DNA from: a bacterium ADurb.Bin236 | GTDB taxonomy: Bacteria > UBP15 > UBA6099 | DNA: 64,000 bases | Direction of reading: 5' to 3' | Assembly (NCBI GenBank): GCA_002069885.1 | Contig: MWCD01000010.1 | Coordinates: 1-64,000, forward strand | Part shown: positions 26,666 through 35,226 of the stretch, piece after piece | Layout of the letters: each line of letters begins with the position of its first letter | Position numbering within the stretch: position 1 is the stretch's first letter | Translations under genes and position numbers: made by a program | Notes under the pieces: generated by a model | Database searches by the model: none | What the model was told of the DNA's origin: nothing | Seen by the model: the letters and a program-made list of their open reading frames with translations, nothing else

Positions 26666-27949
26666 TCATCGGCACAGGCAGGGAACCACGTACGGGCCTT
26701 CCGGAATCACCGCCACGCGGGCGGAGCGCCCGCGCTTTTTCAGCGCGGCGTCCAACGCGGCTTGCAACGTCGGCGCGGAGCCGACTCTCGCCCGCGCTAT
26801 GTCTTTCTCCGTCAGGCCCCGCGACACCAGAACCACTTCCGCCTTGCGAAGCGCCGCCACATACTTTTCCGCCTGCCACTGATCCGGCGTAAAATTCTCC
26901 AGTTTCGATATGTGTTCTATGTATTTGTCGATGTCGCCGATTTCGCCGAACTTGTCCAAGCAGGCGGAGAAAGTGTCGTTTCCCAGCCCTTCTCCGCACT
27001 CTGAAGCTATTATAATAGTTCCCCGCTCTTTGACGACGTTCAGCGCGCCGACCATTCCTTTAATTGTCTGGTAGAACGTCTTATCCAGAGGATATCCCGC
27101 AGCCGAGGTTACAACGATGTCGGCCTGTTCTTTTGCCTGAGCCATGTCGTGCCGCATCGCGAACTCGACTCCCGCGCGGTGCGCCGCCTCAAGGTCGCCG
27201 CAGAATACCCCGCACAAATCCCGTTCCTCGTCCAGCGCCACATTCAAAATAAAATCCACGCCGGCCATTCTGGCTATCTCAGTCAATTCGGCGTGAAGCG
27301 GGTTCTCGGAAGTCACGCAGTTTGTCGCGTTCGGCATCTCCATGAAATGCGGGCTGTGAATTCGCCTGACCGTGTCTATCGACGCTATCCCCGGACACAC
27401 CGCTTTTCGACCGCCTGAATACCCCGCCATGAAATGCGGCTCTATAAGCCCGGTCAATATCTTTACATCGCTGTCGAGATATCTGGCGTCGAGTTTCACT
27501 TCCGTGCCCGACGCGGTGACGCCGATATTTCTGTGCGCAGCGTCGTCGAAGCAGTCATGGTTTAGCAGGTCGAACTCGCTTGCTATCTTTTCGCCCAGAA
27601 GCTCGACAGCCTCCGCGCCGATGTTAGGACGGTGCGTGCCTGTCGCGTTGAGAAGAATGATTTTTGATTTCGGAATACCCGACGCGGTCAGTTCCTCTAT
27701 CATAGGAGGAAGAATTAGGCTGTTCGGAACCGGCCGGGTGATGTCGTTGACTACAATGCAGGCAGACGATTTGCCGCGCGCAATTCTGAACAAGGTCGGA
27801 GAGCCGATGGGGACGGCAAGAGCCTCCCGGACCGCTCTTTCGGGGTCGGACTTCTTTTCCATTTTTTTCTTGCGGTATATTGCGGACAGGTTGGCGTCTG
27901 GGACGTCAACTTCAAGTTTGCCTTTGCCGAAAGCGACATCTATTTTCAT
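26666..27949 (-). CDS. larA: LarA-type nickel-pincer racemase (lactate racemase family)
   Basis: A 427-residue LarA homologue. The motifs that hold the nickel-pincer nucleotide are intact: NDITRP near 74, the GTHRP His near 110, EPHFMAGYSGGRKAVCPG near 178, where the His and the cofactor-carrying Lys are ten residues apart as in Lactobacillus LarA, and the His of RIHSPH sixteen residues after that Lys. The enzyme should interconvert D- and L-2-hydroxyacids; many homologues act on substrates other than lactate. The cofactor genes larB, larC and larE are not in the window. The ATG at 27949 is preferred over a GTG at 27961. NikR, the nickel regulator, is encoded 4.4 kb away on the same strand. 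Confidence 0.92.
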   Translation of the reverse strand: MKIDVAFGKGKLEVDVPDANLSAIYRKKKMEKKSDPERAVREALAVPIGSPTLFRIARGKSSACIVVNDITRPVPNSLILPPMIEELTASGIPKSKIILLNATGTHRPNIGAEAVELLGEKIASEFDLLNHDCFDDAAHRNIGVTASGTEVKLDARYLDSDVKILTGLIEPHFMAGYSGGRKAVCPGIASIDTVRRIHSPHFMEMPNATNCVTSENPLHAELTEIARMAGVDFILNVALDEERDLCGVFCGDLEAAHRAGVEFAMRHDMAQAKEQADIVVTSAAGYPLDKTFYQTIKGMVGALNVVKERGTIIIASECGEGLGNDTFSACLDKFGEIGDIDKYIEHISKLENFTPDQWQAEKYVAALRKAEVVLVSRGLTEKDIARARVGSAPTLQAALDAALKKRGRSARVAVIPEGPYVVPCLCR

Positions 27950-27992
27950 GACGAGCGCCACCCCTTCCGGGCGTCGCGGCGCCCCGCAGGCG

Positions 27993-28637
27993 TCATGCCG
28001 CCGTTTGCGCCGCCGCCTTCCTCTTCTTGCTTATGAACCTTATTATCAGATACAGCGCAATGAACGCGCCCGCTATCTCTACCGTCAGCAGAGCGAAGTC
28101 GGAGCTATGCAGATAGCCTTCCACATCCTTCGGCGTCCACCCCATCTTATTGAGAAAGTAAAAAGATATCATGGCTATCAACATGTAGCGGGTCGTCCTA
28201 AAAATCGCGGACACCAGAATGAATCTCGGAATGTTAAGATTGAACACGCCCGCTGAAATGGTAAAAACCTTGTAGGGAATGGGAGTGAAGGCGGCAATGC
28301 CTATCGCCCACATGTCATATTTCTGGAACAACGTCTCCACTTTATCCGTCTTCTCGCGGCTGAAAAATTTATGAAGCAGCGGCTGTCCGCCTTTTTTTCC
28401 TATTAAATATCCGAAACACGCTCCGACCACCGACGCGAACGATGTCCAAAGCGTTATCAGCACGACCATTTCCAGCGTTTTTCCGAACGCTATGAACGGA
28501 AGCAACACGTCCGGCATTATTATGAAACAGCATGACTCGGTGAAAGATATTATGAACAGGGCGATGTAACCGGAAGGCGCGAGAGTGGCAGAGCCGAAAA
28601 AAGTTATCCAGAACGCAGTGGTAAAATACTGTTTCAT
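27993..28637 (-). CDS. DedA/VTT-domain membrane protein
   Basis: A 214-residue polytopic membrane protein of the DedA/YqaA type with about five hydrophobic helices. The signature AAFTPIPYKVFTISAGVFNLN near 130, followed by FRTTRYMLI, is the conserved re-entrant loop and Arg of the VTT fold. Relatives act in lipid scrambling or undecaprenyl-phosphate recycling and in membrane homeostasis. AAGGA lies 8 nt before the ATG. It appears to lead a four-gene operon with larA, the YdjC-like deacetylase and the ceramidase-like gene. Confidence 0.9.
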   Translation of the reverse strand: MKQYFTTAFWITFFGSATLAPSGYIALFIISFTESCCFIIMPDVLLPFIAFGKTLEMVVLITLWTSFASVVGACFGYLIGKKGGQPLLHKFFSREKTDKVETLFQKYDMWAIGIAAFTPIPYKVFTISAGVFNLNIPRFILVSAIFRTTRYMLIAMISFYFLNKMGWTPKDVEGYLHSSDFALLTVEIAGAFIALYLIIRFISKKRKAAAQTAA

Positions 28638-28861
28638 TTAACCGTTCCTTTGTATTTAATAAATTGTGCCGCCGCGCGGCACGCCTTTTATCCTAAATTA
28701 AGAGGGCCGCGCTGTCAATTAATTCCGTCTCAGGCCCGCATAACTGCCCTCATCAGAAGTTGCCGCGCATCGCGACATAATTTCGCCATCGCTGATATAA
28801 TAATGAATGCTCCGGCGCGCTAGGAGCGCAATTGCCTTCGAGGGGGGACGGACAACACTCC

Positions 28862-29680
28862 ATGAACGCCACTATTGAGAGACTCGAAATCAACGCGGGC
28901 AACGCAAATCTTTCTTATTTGAAAGCCGGTTCCGGCCCCGTTCTGCTTATGATGCACGGACTGATGGCTAACGCGGTGGATTTCAAAATGCAGTTCGAGG
29001 AGTTTTCCTCGCGAAGACTTTGCCTTGCCCCCGACCTTCCGGGATTCGGCATGAGCCGTGAACACGGTTCGGAAGAGCCGGGACTCTACGTCGCCGCCGA
29101 CGCGATGGAAGCGTTCATCCGCGAACTCGTCCCCGAAGGAGAAAAACTAGACCTGCTCGGACATTCTTTCGGTTCGGTCGTGGCGCTCGAGTTGACTTCC
29201 CGCATCCCTGAAAAACTTCGCTCCGTCACAATCGTCGGAGCACCGACCGATATGACAGCAAAACCTCTCCAGCGCGCCCTTATGCCTTTCCTTCCCACAT
29301 TCTCTATTCTCGTGAACAAAATAACCATTGACTTCTATTCCCGCAACGTCAACATCGACCGCAGAAACCTCACTCCTGAAATCGACTCCCTCCTAGAAGA
29401 ACGAAACTCCATCGTGTCTCCGGAAGACGCCGATTCGATGATGTCCTACATCAAATCCTTCAAAGACTGGGTTCTGCCTGAATACCCGTCGGATTACGAC
29501 ATCCCCACCCTGATAGTCCACGGCGCGGTGGACAATGTGGTGTCAATGAACGCGGCGGAAAAACTAGCGTCGAAAATCCCGAACTCAACGGTAAAAATCA
29601 TCGGCAACGCCCGGCACTCCCCGATGTACGAACAAAGCGAAGAGTTCAACCGCATCCTCGGAGAATTTCTTAGGATCTGA
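28862..29680 (+). CDS. Alpha/beta hydrolase
   Basis: A 272-residue alpha/beta-hydrolase. The oxyanion-hole motif is MMHGLMAN near residue 32, the nucleophile elbow LGHSFGSV near 101, the acid HGAVDNVV near 222 and the catalytic His NARHSPMYE near 248. Proteins of this shape include serine esterases, lipases and C-C hydrolases; nothing fixes the substrate. The ATG at 28862 is used; AGGGGGGA lies rather far upstream (14 nt), so the start is less certain. It is a lone plus-strand gene between two minus-strand operons. Confidence 0.85.
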   Translation: MNATIERLEINAGNANLSYLKAGSGPVLLMMHGLMANAVDFKMQFEEFSSRRLCLAPDLPGFGMSREHGSEEPGLYVAADAMEAFIRELVPEGEKLDLLGHSFGSVVALELTSRIPEKLRSVTIVGAPTDMTAKPLQRALMPFLPTFSILVNKITIDFYSRNVNIDRRNLTPEIDSLLEERNSIVSPEDADSMMSYIKSFKDWVLPEYPSDYDIPTLIVHGAVDNVVSMNAAEKLASKIPNSTVKIIGNARHSPMYEQSEEFNRILGEFLRI

Positions 29681-29757
29681 TTCGAAGAAAATCGAATACC
29701 GGTTTCTTCTTTAGTCGACGCGTTGAGTTAAACCGGCACGGATATCGCTCTTGATAT

Positions 29758-30096
29758 TCAGAAGAGTTGAACAAGCCATTTGACCGGATAATAGACTATC
29801 GTCCAAAGCACAACCGCCATGCCGGTCATAAAAGCGGAAACAAAAACAGTCATAAAAACAAAAGTCAGCTCTCCGGACTTCTTTCTTGGGAAAGCCAGAG
29901 CAGCCGCCACAAACACTAACGCCGCGTAAGCCGTCAGCGCCGCAAAAATAAATTGCGAACCGGCGGGACGCCCTGCCGCGCCCGATATCGTGCACCCGAA
30001 ATAAAAAAGCGGGCCGAATTCGACTATCGGCAACAGCATCGCGTTCACAACTTTTTCCGACATGGTTCTTTCAGCGCTATTTCCGATTCTTCCCAT
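29758..30096 (-). CDS. Small polytopic membrane protein (function unknown)
   Basis: A 112-residue protein with three to four hydrophobic helices (about 22-42, 47-68, 75-107) and a short basic loop (PRKKSGE). No family is recognised. GGAG lies 9 nt before the ATG at 30096, which begins 3 nt after the stop of the propeller-type membrane protein, so the two are surely co-transcribed and may form a complex. Confidence 0.7.
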   Translation of the reverse strand: MGRIGNSAERTMSEKVVNAMLLPIVEFGPLFYFGCTISGAAGRPAGSQFIFAALTAYAALVFVAAALAFPRKKSGELTFVFMTVFVSAFMTGMAVVLWTIVYYPVKWLVQLF

Positions 30097-30099
30097 GAA

Positions 30100-31635
30100 T
30101 CATTTCTCCACAGCCGTGTCGCCAGATTTCAGGTATTGATCTATGTCGACTACAAAAACTCCGTTTGAAGCGGCGATATAAAGCTCTTTTCCTTTCGGAT
30201 CCGTCCTCAACGCGAAAACTTTTCCGCCAACGCGGTTCTCCCTCAGGACTGTCACTGAGCCTATATCAGTTGAAACAAGTTTTCCATCTCTGCTCCCTGT
30301 CGTGAAAAGGACTTGATTAGGGATGGAAACCGCCGCAACGCGCGCGCCCGACGCTGCCGGCAATTCGCGCCTCGCCCGCAATCGCTCAATATCTATCTCA
30401 CGGGCGACAGGCTCGAAAACTGATGTGACGAATGCCGTTTTGTCGTTTAATGCCAAAGCGCCGCCAGTCCCCAGCGAGACAGCGGACGCTTCGACGCGGA
30501 ACGAATACGGGTCAACGCGGACGACCCAAGAGCCGCCGCCCTTTTTCGCCGGGCCTGCCAATGCGACTACCTCTCCGCCGCTCAGAGTCAACATATCCCA
30601 CCCGCCCGCGCGAAACCCGACTCCCGGCTCCCTTGTGAAACGCAGCCCCCCCGCCTGTTCCCCAGTGTCAATCTCGAATTCCGCCAAACCCGGCAATCCG
30701 GAATATATCGCCCTCAGAAGATTGCCATGCAATCCTATCTCAGTAGGAGCGCGGCTCCAGTCCGTCGCGACCGAGAATGTCCTGATGATCCGGGCTTTTT
30801 CAGGCTCAACTTCGTAAACGAGCGCGGCCCTTGAATCAAGAGCGTAAACGACGCCGGTTTCAGGATGAATCAGCGCCTTGTCGAACGACTCATGGGCCGA
30901 TGCCGCCGTCGCCCTTTGCAACGAAGCGCAGCCGTTTTCAACCTTGAACAACCCGGCACGCCCCGAAGCAATCCAGACAGTTCCTTCATCCGAAACTGCG
31001 ATGTCTCTGACGGTTCCCAGTCTTCCAGCCTCCGGGCAGACGGTCTTAACTCCGGGCAAACTGGAAAAATCGTCGCCGGACAGAACGATTCTAGGCGCCG
31101 CATAATGCTGATAAGCCACAAGAGTCGCTATCGCGACCGCCGTCGCCGTCCTTGCAGCTAACCGTGGAAACGGGAGACGGCGGCCGAGCCGCGCCGCCGC
31201 AATAACAAAAACTGCCGCAACCGCCGATGCCGCCGGCGCATGTTCGATTATCGAGCACGCGGCTCCCTGCGGTATTGTCAGCCAATATACGGCGTCGTAA
31301 ATGCGCGCGGGAAGAACGCTCGTCCTTATTATCAGAGGAGGAGCCGCAACCGCCGCAAGGAGAACCGCAAATTCGAGGGCAAGCCCCGCAGACATTCTTC
31401 CTCCGCTGATTCTCAAGCTGATGTTTCGCGAAACAAATAGGAATATTGAGAAAACAGTGAACGCGGCGAGCGGAGCCTGAATCCCGGCAACCCCATCAAT
31501 TCTCATATAAGCCGTTCTGGCGCAGAACCACAATCCGGAAATGAAAAGAATCGCGTCCGCCGCCAAGTACGCAGTCGTCCACGGAATTGAACGATGCGCG
31601 ACGGCTGGAACGGTTTCGGTGCTGGGCGTTTTCAT
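30100..31635 (-). CDS. Membrane protein with a C-terminal beta-propeller-like domain (function unknown)
   Basis: A 511-residue protein. The N-terminal third (about 20-185) has five or so transmembrane helices. The rest (about 200-500) is a repetitive beta-rich domain with blades such as VRDIAVSDEGTVWIASG, LIHPETGVVYALDS, and FALRTDPKGKELYIAASNG, typical of NHL/YVTN-type propellers facing the periplasm. No catalytic motif is visible. It precedes a small membrane protein by 3 nt and follows a START-like gene by 110 nt on the same strand. I do not recognise the combination. Confidence 0.78.
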   Translation of the reverse strand: MKTPSTETVPAVAHRSIPWTTAYLAADAILFISGLWFCARTAYMRIDGVAGIQAPLAAFTVFSIFLFVSRNISLRISGGRMSAGLALEFAVLLAAVAAPPLIIRTSVLPARIYDAVYWLTIPQGAACSIIEHAPAASAVAAVFVIAAARLGRRLPFPRLAARTATAVAIATLVAYQHYAAPRIVLSGDDFSSLPGVKTVCPEAGRLGTVRDIAVSDEGTVWIASGRAGLFKVENGCASLQRATAASAHESFDKALIHPETGVVYALDSRAALVYEVEPEKARIIRTFSVATDWSRAPTEIGLHGNLLRAIYSGLPGLAEFEIDTGEQAGGLRFTREPGVGFRAGGWDMLTLSGGEVVALAGPAKKGGGSWVVRVDPYSFRVEASAVSLGTGGALALNDKTAFVTSVFEPVAREIDIERLRARRELPAASGARVAAVSIPNQVLFTTGSRDGKLVSTDIGSVTVLRENRVGGKVFALRTDPKGKELYIAASNGVFVVDIDQYLKSGDTAVEK

Positions 31636-31745
31636 TGCGGACTGTCTTTCAGGCTAAGCGTGTCTGACATATCGCCGCCGGATGTTCGCCGGTAGCCGCA
31701 TTACCGGTGATTGCGCGCCACCGCCGGCAAAATCCGCAGGGAGCG

Positions 31746-32279
31746 TCAGTTCCCGGTTTTCGGCTTGTAATCGTGTTCTACCACATATTTCTTTATAGCG
31801 TTGTTTCCCAGCTTAAAATCCTCTTCGGCGTTGTGTTTCAGTTGCTGAACGACAGCAAGCTCGAACAGTTGGCCGATTATTGGAACCTTAAGTTCGAAAA
31901 ATCCACTCAACACGCGTCTTGTGCGCCCGTCGCCGTTGTCGAAAAACTCCAACTTGTGACGGCAGTTAATAAGATTCGCCAAATAGTTCGGGATAATCTT
32001 CGTCGAATAAGTCCTGTCCCTGCGGTCCCAGATCGAATCCTCTACGAACGTGAGCATCTCCGGCTTGATGAGTTTTTGGGCGGCCTTCGGTATCTGCCCG
32101 TGCACGCACCATTTATTTTTGATCAATTTGCGGTCGCCTTCGTCCCGGCATTCCAAGGGCGTGTTCGTCTGGACGTTCGGCAGGTCTTTCAGGTCGTAAA
32201 GCCCTTCGGTTTCCATCAGAAGGTCAACCACTGTGTCTATCGGGAAATCATAATAATCGACAATTCTGTATCTTTGCAT
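31746..32279 (-). CDS. DUF2505-like / SRPBCC (START-fold) protein
   Basis: A 177-residue protein that begins RYRIVDYYDFPIDTVVDLL, the first strand and helix of the SRPBCC fold. It continues with a strand-rich middle (YSTKIIPNYLANLINCRHKLEF) and a long C-terminal helix (GQLFELAVVQQLKHNAEEDF). This is the layout of DUF2505 and other START-like proteins, which bind hydrophobic ligands. GAGGCGGA precedes the ATG. It lies between nikR and the propeller protein on the same strand. The ligand is unknown. Confidence 0.75.
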   Translation of the reverse strand: MQRYRIVDYYDFPIDTVVDLLMETEGLYDLKDLPNVQTNTPLECRDEGDRKLIKNKWCVHGQIPKAAQKLIKPEMLTFVEDSIWDRRDRTYSTKIIPNYLANLINCRHKLEFFDNGDGRTRRVLSGFFELKVPIIGQLFELAVVQQLKHNAEEDFKLGNNAIKKYVVEHDYKPKTGN

Positions 32280-32304
32280 GTTGTCCGCCTCGTTGAGGAA
32301 ATCC

Positions 32305-32326
32305 GCCCGCGCGCGGGCTTTTTTTT
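32305..32326 (+). terminator. Terminator-like hairpin with a T-tract on the plus strand
   Basis: A perfect 14-bp palindrome (GCCCGCGCGCGGGC, 32305-32318) followed by eight T residues (32319-32326). It reads as an intrinsic terminator for plus-strand transcription, yet both flanking genes are on the minus strand, where the tract is upstream of the stem. Confidence 0.5.
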
Positions 32327-32346
32327 AATTCCTAGCAATCTCCCGC

Positions 32347-32763
32347 TCAAACTATCGCTTCGAGCGTGGTGAAAGTCATCTGTCCGTGCACGACGCCTTT
32401 CGTGCCAACAATATGATCTCCCAGAGTTTTGATATCCCGCCCTTTGCCTCGCAGGATGAGCGCCTCCAGACAGTGGTGCGCGTCAACATGCACGTGCATC
32501 GCCGCCACCACCTGCCCGATATTCTGGTGCTGGCTGTGAGTGAGCTTGCTTGACAGCTCGCGCGAGTGATGATCGTAAACAATGGTTACCGTTCCTATCG
32601 AGTCCGCCTCGCCCCCGTCCCATTCATCCTTCACCAGCGCGTCGCGGATCAAATCCCTGATTGCCTCCGACCTGTTGGAGTATCCTTTGCGCTTCATATA
32701 TCGCTCGAATTTGTCGAGGAGGTCTTCTTCCATCGACATCCCGAACCTCGTCATGCCGCTCAT
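32347..32763 (-). CDS. nikR: NikR, nickel-responsive ribbon-helix-helix regulator
   Basis: A 138-residue NikR. The N-terminal ribbon-helix-helix (TRFGMSMEEDLLDKFERYM, then YSNRSEAIRDLIRDAL) binds DNA. The C-terminal ACT-like domain keeps all four nickel ligands: the His of SQHQNI, both His of HVHVD, and the Cys of HHCLEA. In well-studied bacteria NikR represses nickel uptake when nickel is plentiful. The ATG at 32763 is chosen over a TTG at 32778, with GGAG about 9 nt upstream. I found no GTATGA/TCATAC-type operator. No nickel transporter is in the window, but a nickel enzyme (LarA) is nearby. Confidence 0.94.
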   Translation of the reverse strand: MSGMTRFGMSMEEDLLDKFERYMKRKGYSNRSEAIRDLIRDALVKDEWDGGEADSIGTVTIVYDHHSRELSSKLTHSQHQNIGQVVAAMHVHVDAHHCLEALILRGKGRDIKTLGDHIVGTKGVVHGQMTFTTLEAIV

Positions 32764-32832
32764 ATAGTTGTTCTCCAATCCGACCTTGTGAAAGTGAATT
32801 TACCCGCGCGGCTCTCTCGTGTCAACAACGCG

Positions 32833-35082
32833 CTACCGAATCTGCTCGCACCCGCCGCCTTCGTCGATGACGCTGAGAGGGACGATAGGAGCGCCGGGAA
32901 GAATCGTCGCGCGCTCGCCCAACGGGGACGAAACCTCCGGATAGTCGTTCAACCTGTGATAAAACTTGCCGTCCAGCATCTTCATGGTTATGTCCACGCC
33001 GCGGACGCGAAGGTTTTTTATCTCCGTGCGGAAGTCCGACGCCAGAGCGCGCGGCAGAGCCGTCACGGAGCCGTCCAGCCCGAACTCCACCCCAAACACC
33101 CCGAATATTACCGCCTGCGCTCCGGCCAGCGAGGCTATCGAGTTCGCCCTTCCCTGCCGGTCGTAGCCCGGCTCGTCCACCCTGACTGTCTCCGGATAGT
33201 AAGGCATCGCCCCGCCAACCCACAATATCCTGTCCAGAAGCGCCTCCGCTTTTTCCGGTTTCCCCAGACGGTAAAGCGTCTCGACAAGGTCTGTCGCGTC
33301 CGCTATCCCGGCAAGATTTCCTTCCCAGTCATGTCCGGGATTTTCGCCCCCCGCCTCGCGCAACGCCATGCTGTAAACGCCCCGGGGAGCGAGGAAATCA
33401 TATTGATTTACATGCCCTATGAGCAACTCCGCCTGTTCCGGCGAGGGGACTCCTGTCTGCAGAACGTCCAGCGCGTCTCTCGCCCACACATGCCGGCGCT
33501 TGCCTTCAGCGTCTATGGATTCGTACCAACTCGCCACTGTGTCCCACAACTTTTCGTTTATAAGAACTGACAGCGCGTCGGCCTTGACCCGGAACGCCTG
33601 AGCCGTCCCGTTGTCATCGCCGACCATCTCTATCAGGTCCGCCACCGCGCGGTATATCCACACCCGGCGGGCGTTCGGAGTCGGCGCGAAATGCTCGTAT
33701 CCCGGCTTCTTCAGGTTTAGAAAAGTCTCGTTCTGGCCGTAATCGATGAGCGTCGGCGGCTCTCCTTCCGCCGCGCCCCGGTCGGCTATAGCCTTCAGGA
33801 CATCTATTATCCTGCCGCCCCTCGTCCCGAATATCAGAAACCGCGCGTCGCCCGTGATGGCTACGTAGTCGTATACCGCCTTAACCGCGCTGTAATCGTT
33901 ATACGGATGAGGAGCGCCGACGCCCGCAAGGCCGATCGGGCTGAATCCCGCTGCGGCATCCGCCCCGACATTGAGATAAAACCTTATATGGTTCCTCGCC
34001 GCTGCGGGATCCGCCAGTATCAGCATCCTCGACACTCGCGCGAAATCCCTAAGCCCGCTCGCCACCCCTCTGCCGTCGCTGCCGCCGCTCGACCAAAACG
34101 GCTCCATCCCCATCGCTTCCGGGATTCTCCACCTCGACATAAAATATCCCATGACCGACCTGTTGTAGAACTTGAGCAGGTCCATGTTCATGGTCCTGAG
34201 CCAAGGCCATTTTCTGAACGTTTCGTACATCTCAAGGTCGAGCGCGTTCCGACTCTCATCGAAAATATCCGTCGGGAGCTTGTCCTTGTGTCTGTTCAGC
34301 GTCTCAACCGCGTCTTTTATCTCCCCGACCGCGCACAGGAAACTAAAGCTCTTCATCTCTCTGGACTCGAAACGCGTTTTCGCAACCATCCGTCCGTCTT
34401 GAAAACTCGCGCCGGACATTGTCGAGCGGCAGAACACCCCGCCATCCGGCGACACTGCGGCCAGCATCGACAATCCCTCGTCCCATACGGCCATCGCCGG
34501 ATATGCCGCCGCCGGACGCTCCATGCCCCACTCTGCGGCTCCCGGTTTGCCGATGAAACCTTTCATCTCGACCGCCATCTCAGCTTCGCGAGGCTCGAAT
34601 CTCTGGTTCTTTATCTGAACGTCAAACAGAAACGCCGCCTCATTATGGACGGTGGTTATCCGCGACATCAGGGCAAACTCAGGCCGCTCAAGCGCCTTCA
34701 TCTCGAACGCTATCGGCATCCACACATGGTCTTCCGTAGTCGCGGTTTCGCCGTCCAATTTGACGGTTAAAGCAAACTCCTCGGTGACGAACGGGGGCGA
34801 CACGGGATTGGCAAATCCGAGCATGTTCCCCGCCGCCGGGCCGACCGCGAGCCTGCCGTTGAAAATTCGCGTGTGTTCGGGCGCAAGTATATTGTTGTCG
34901 GCCCCCGCCTCGAACGCGTTAAACATCGGCATAGTGTTCACGTATAAAACCTGAGGGGAAGGGCCTTGCGGTGAGACTTGCGCGAACGCGGAACCCGCGA
35001 ACGCCAGCAACAACGCGATAACACACAACGCCGACGCCTTCGCGGGCGACGACGCGCCCCTGTTTACGTTCATGAAAAACAT
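32833..35082 (-). CDS. Secreted protein with a six-hairpin (alpha/alpha) glycosidase-like barrel
   Basis: A 749-residue protein with a signal peptide (about 1-35, AFAQ cut). The N-terminal half is beta-rich (about 40-260). The rest reads as an (alpha/alpha)6 toroid like those of GH15/GH63/mannosylglycerate-hydrolase-type enzymes: FWSSGGSDGRGVASGLRDFA near 335, HPYNDYSAVKAVYDYVAITGD near 400, YGQNETFLN near 455, YESIDAEGKRRHVWARDAL near 530 and a Gly-rich turn with NSIASLAGAQAVIFG near 665. Such enzymes act on alpha-linked sugars; the reaction is not determinable. It lies 69 nt upstream of nikR on the same strand. Confidence 0.78.
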   Translation of the reverse strand: MFFMNVNRGASSPAKASALCVIALLLAFAGSAFAQVSPQGPSPQVLYVNTMPMFNAFEAGADNNILAPEHTRIFNGRLAVGPAAGNMLGFANPVSPPFVTEEFALTVKLDGETATTEDHVWMPIAFEMKALERPEFALMSRITTVHNEAAFLFDVQIKNQRFEPREAEMAVEMKGFIGKPGAAEWGMERPAAAYPAMAVWDEGLSMLAAVSPDGGVFCRSTMSGASFQDGRMVAKTRFESREMKSFSFLCAVGEIKDAVETLNRHKDKLPTDIFDESRNALDLEMYETFRKWPWLRTMNMDLLKFYNRSVMGYFMSRWRIPEAMGMEPFWSSGGSDGRGVASGLRDFARVSRMLILADPAAARNHIRFYLNVGADAAAGFSPIGLAGVGAPHPYNDYSAVKAVYDYVAITGDARFLIFGTRGGRIIDVLKAIADRGAAEGEPPTLIDYGQNETFLNLKKPGYEHFAPTPNARRVWIYRAVADLIEMVGDDNGTAQAFRVKADALSVLINEKLWDTVASWYESIDAEGKRRHVWARDALDVLQTGVPSPEQAELLIGHVNQYDFLAPRGVYSMALREAGGENPGHDWEGNLAGIADATDLVETLYRLGKPEKAEALLDRILWVGGAMPYYPETVRVDEPGYDRQGRANSIASLAGAQAVIFGVFGVEFGLDGSVTALPRALASDFRTEIKNLRVRGVDITMKMLDGKFYHRLNDYPEVSSPLGERATILPGAPIVPLSVIDEGGGCEQIR

Positions 35083-35188
35083 TCAGTTACACGCCGTTAT
35101 CATAATTATTCGCGGATGCGCGCGGATATTTCATCTGCCACAATCCATTCCGCATTATGTTCCCGCCCCCGCCTTTTTTCAAGTTTTT

Positions 35189-35217
35189 TAGACAAACCCG
35201 CTTGCCGTCGTTACAAT
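35189..35217 (+). promoter_or_regulatory. Sigma-70-type promoter for the HAD hydrolase gene
   Basis: TAGACA (35189-35194), a 17-nt spacer and TACAAT (35212-35217). Initiation expected near 35223-35225 is only 2-4 nt before the ATG at 35227. Confidence 0.55.
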
Positions 35218-35226
35218 TTCCGCATT

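Noticed and set aside
30000-35100. NikR palindrome (GTATGA ... TCATAC) near nikR
   Set aside because: No pair of half-sites at the right spacing was found on reading the intergenic stretches.
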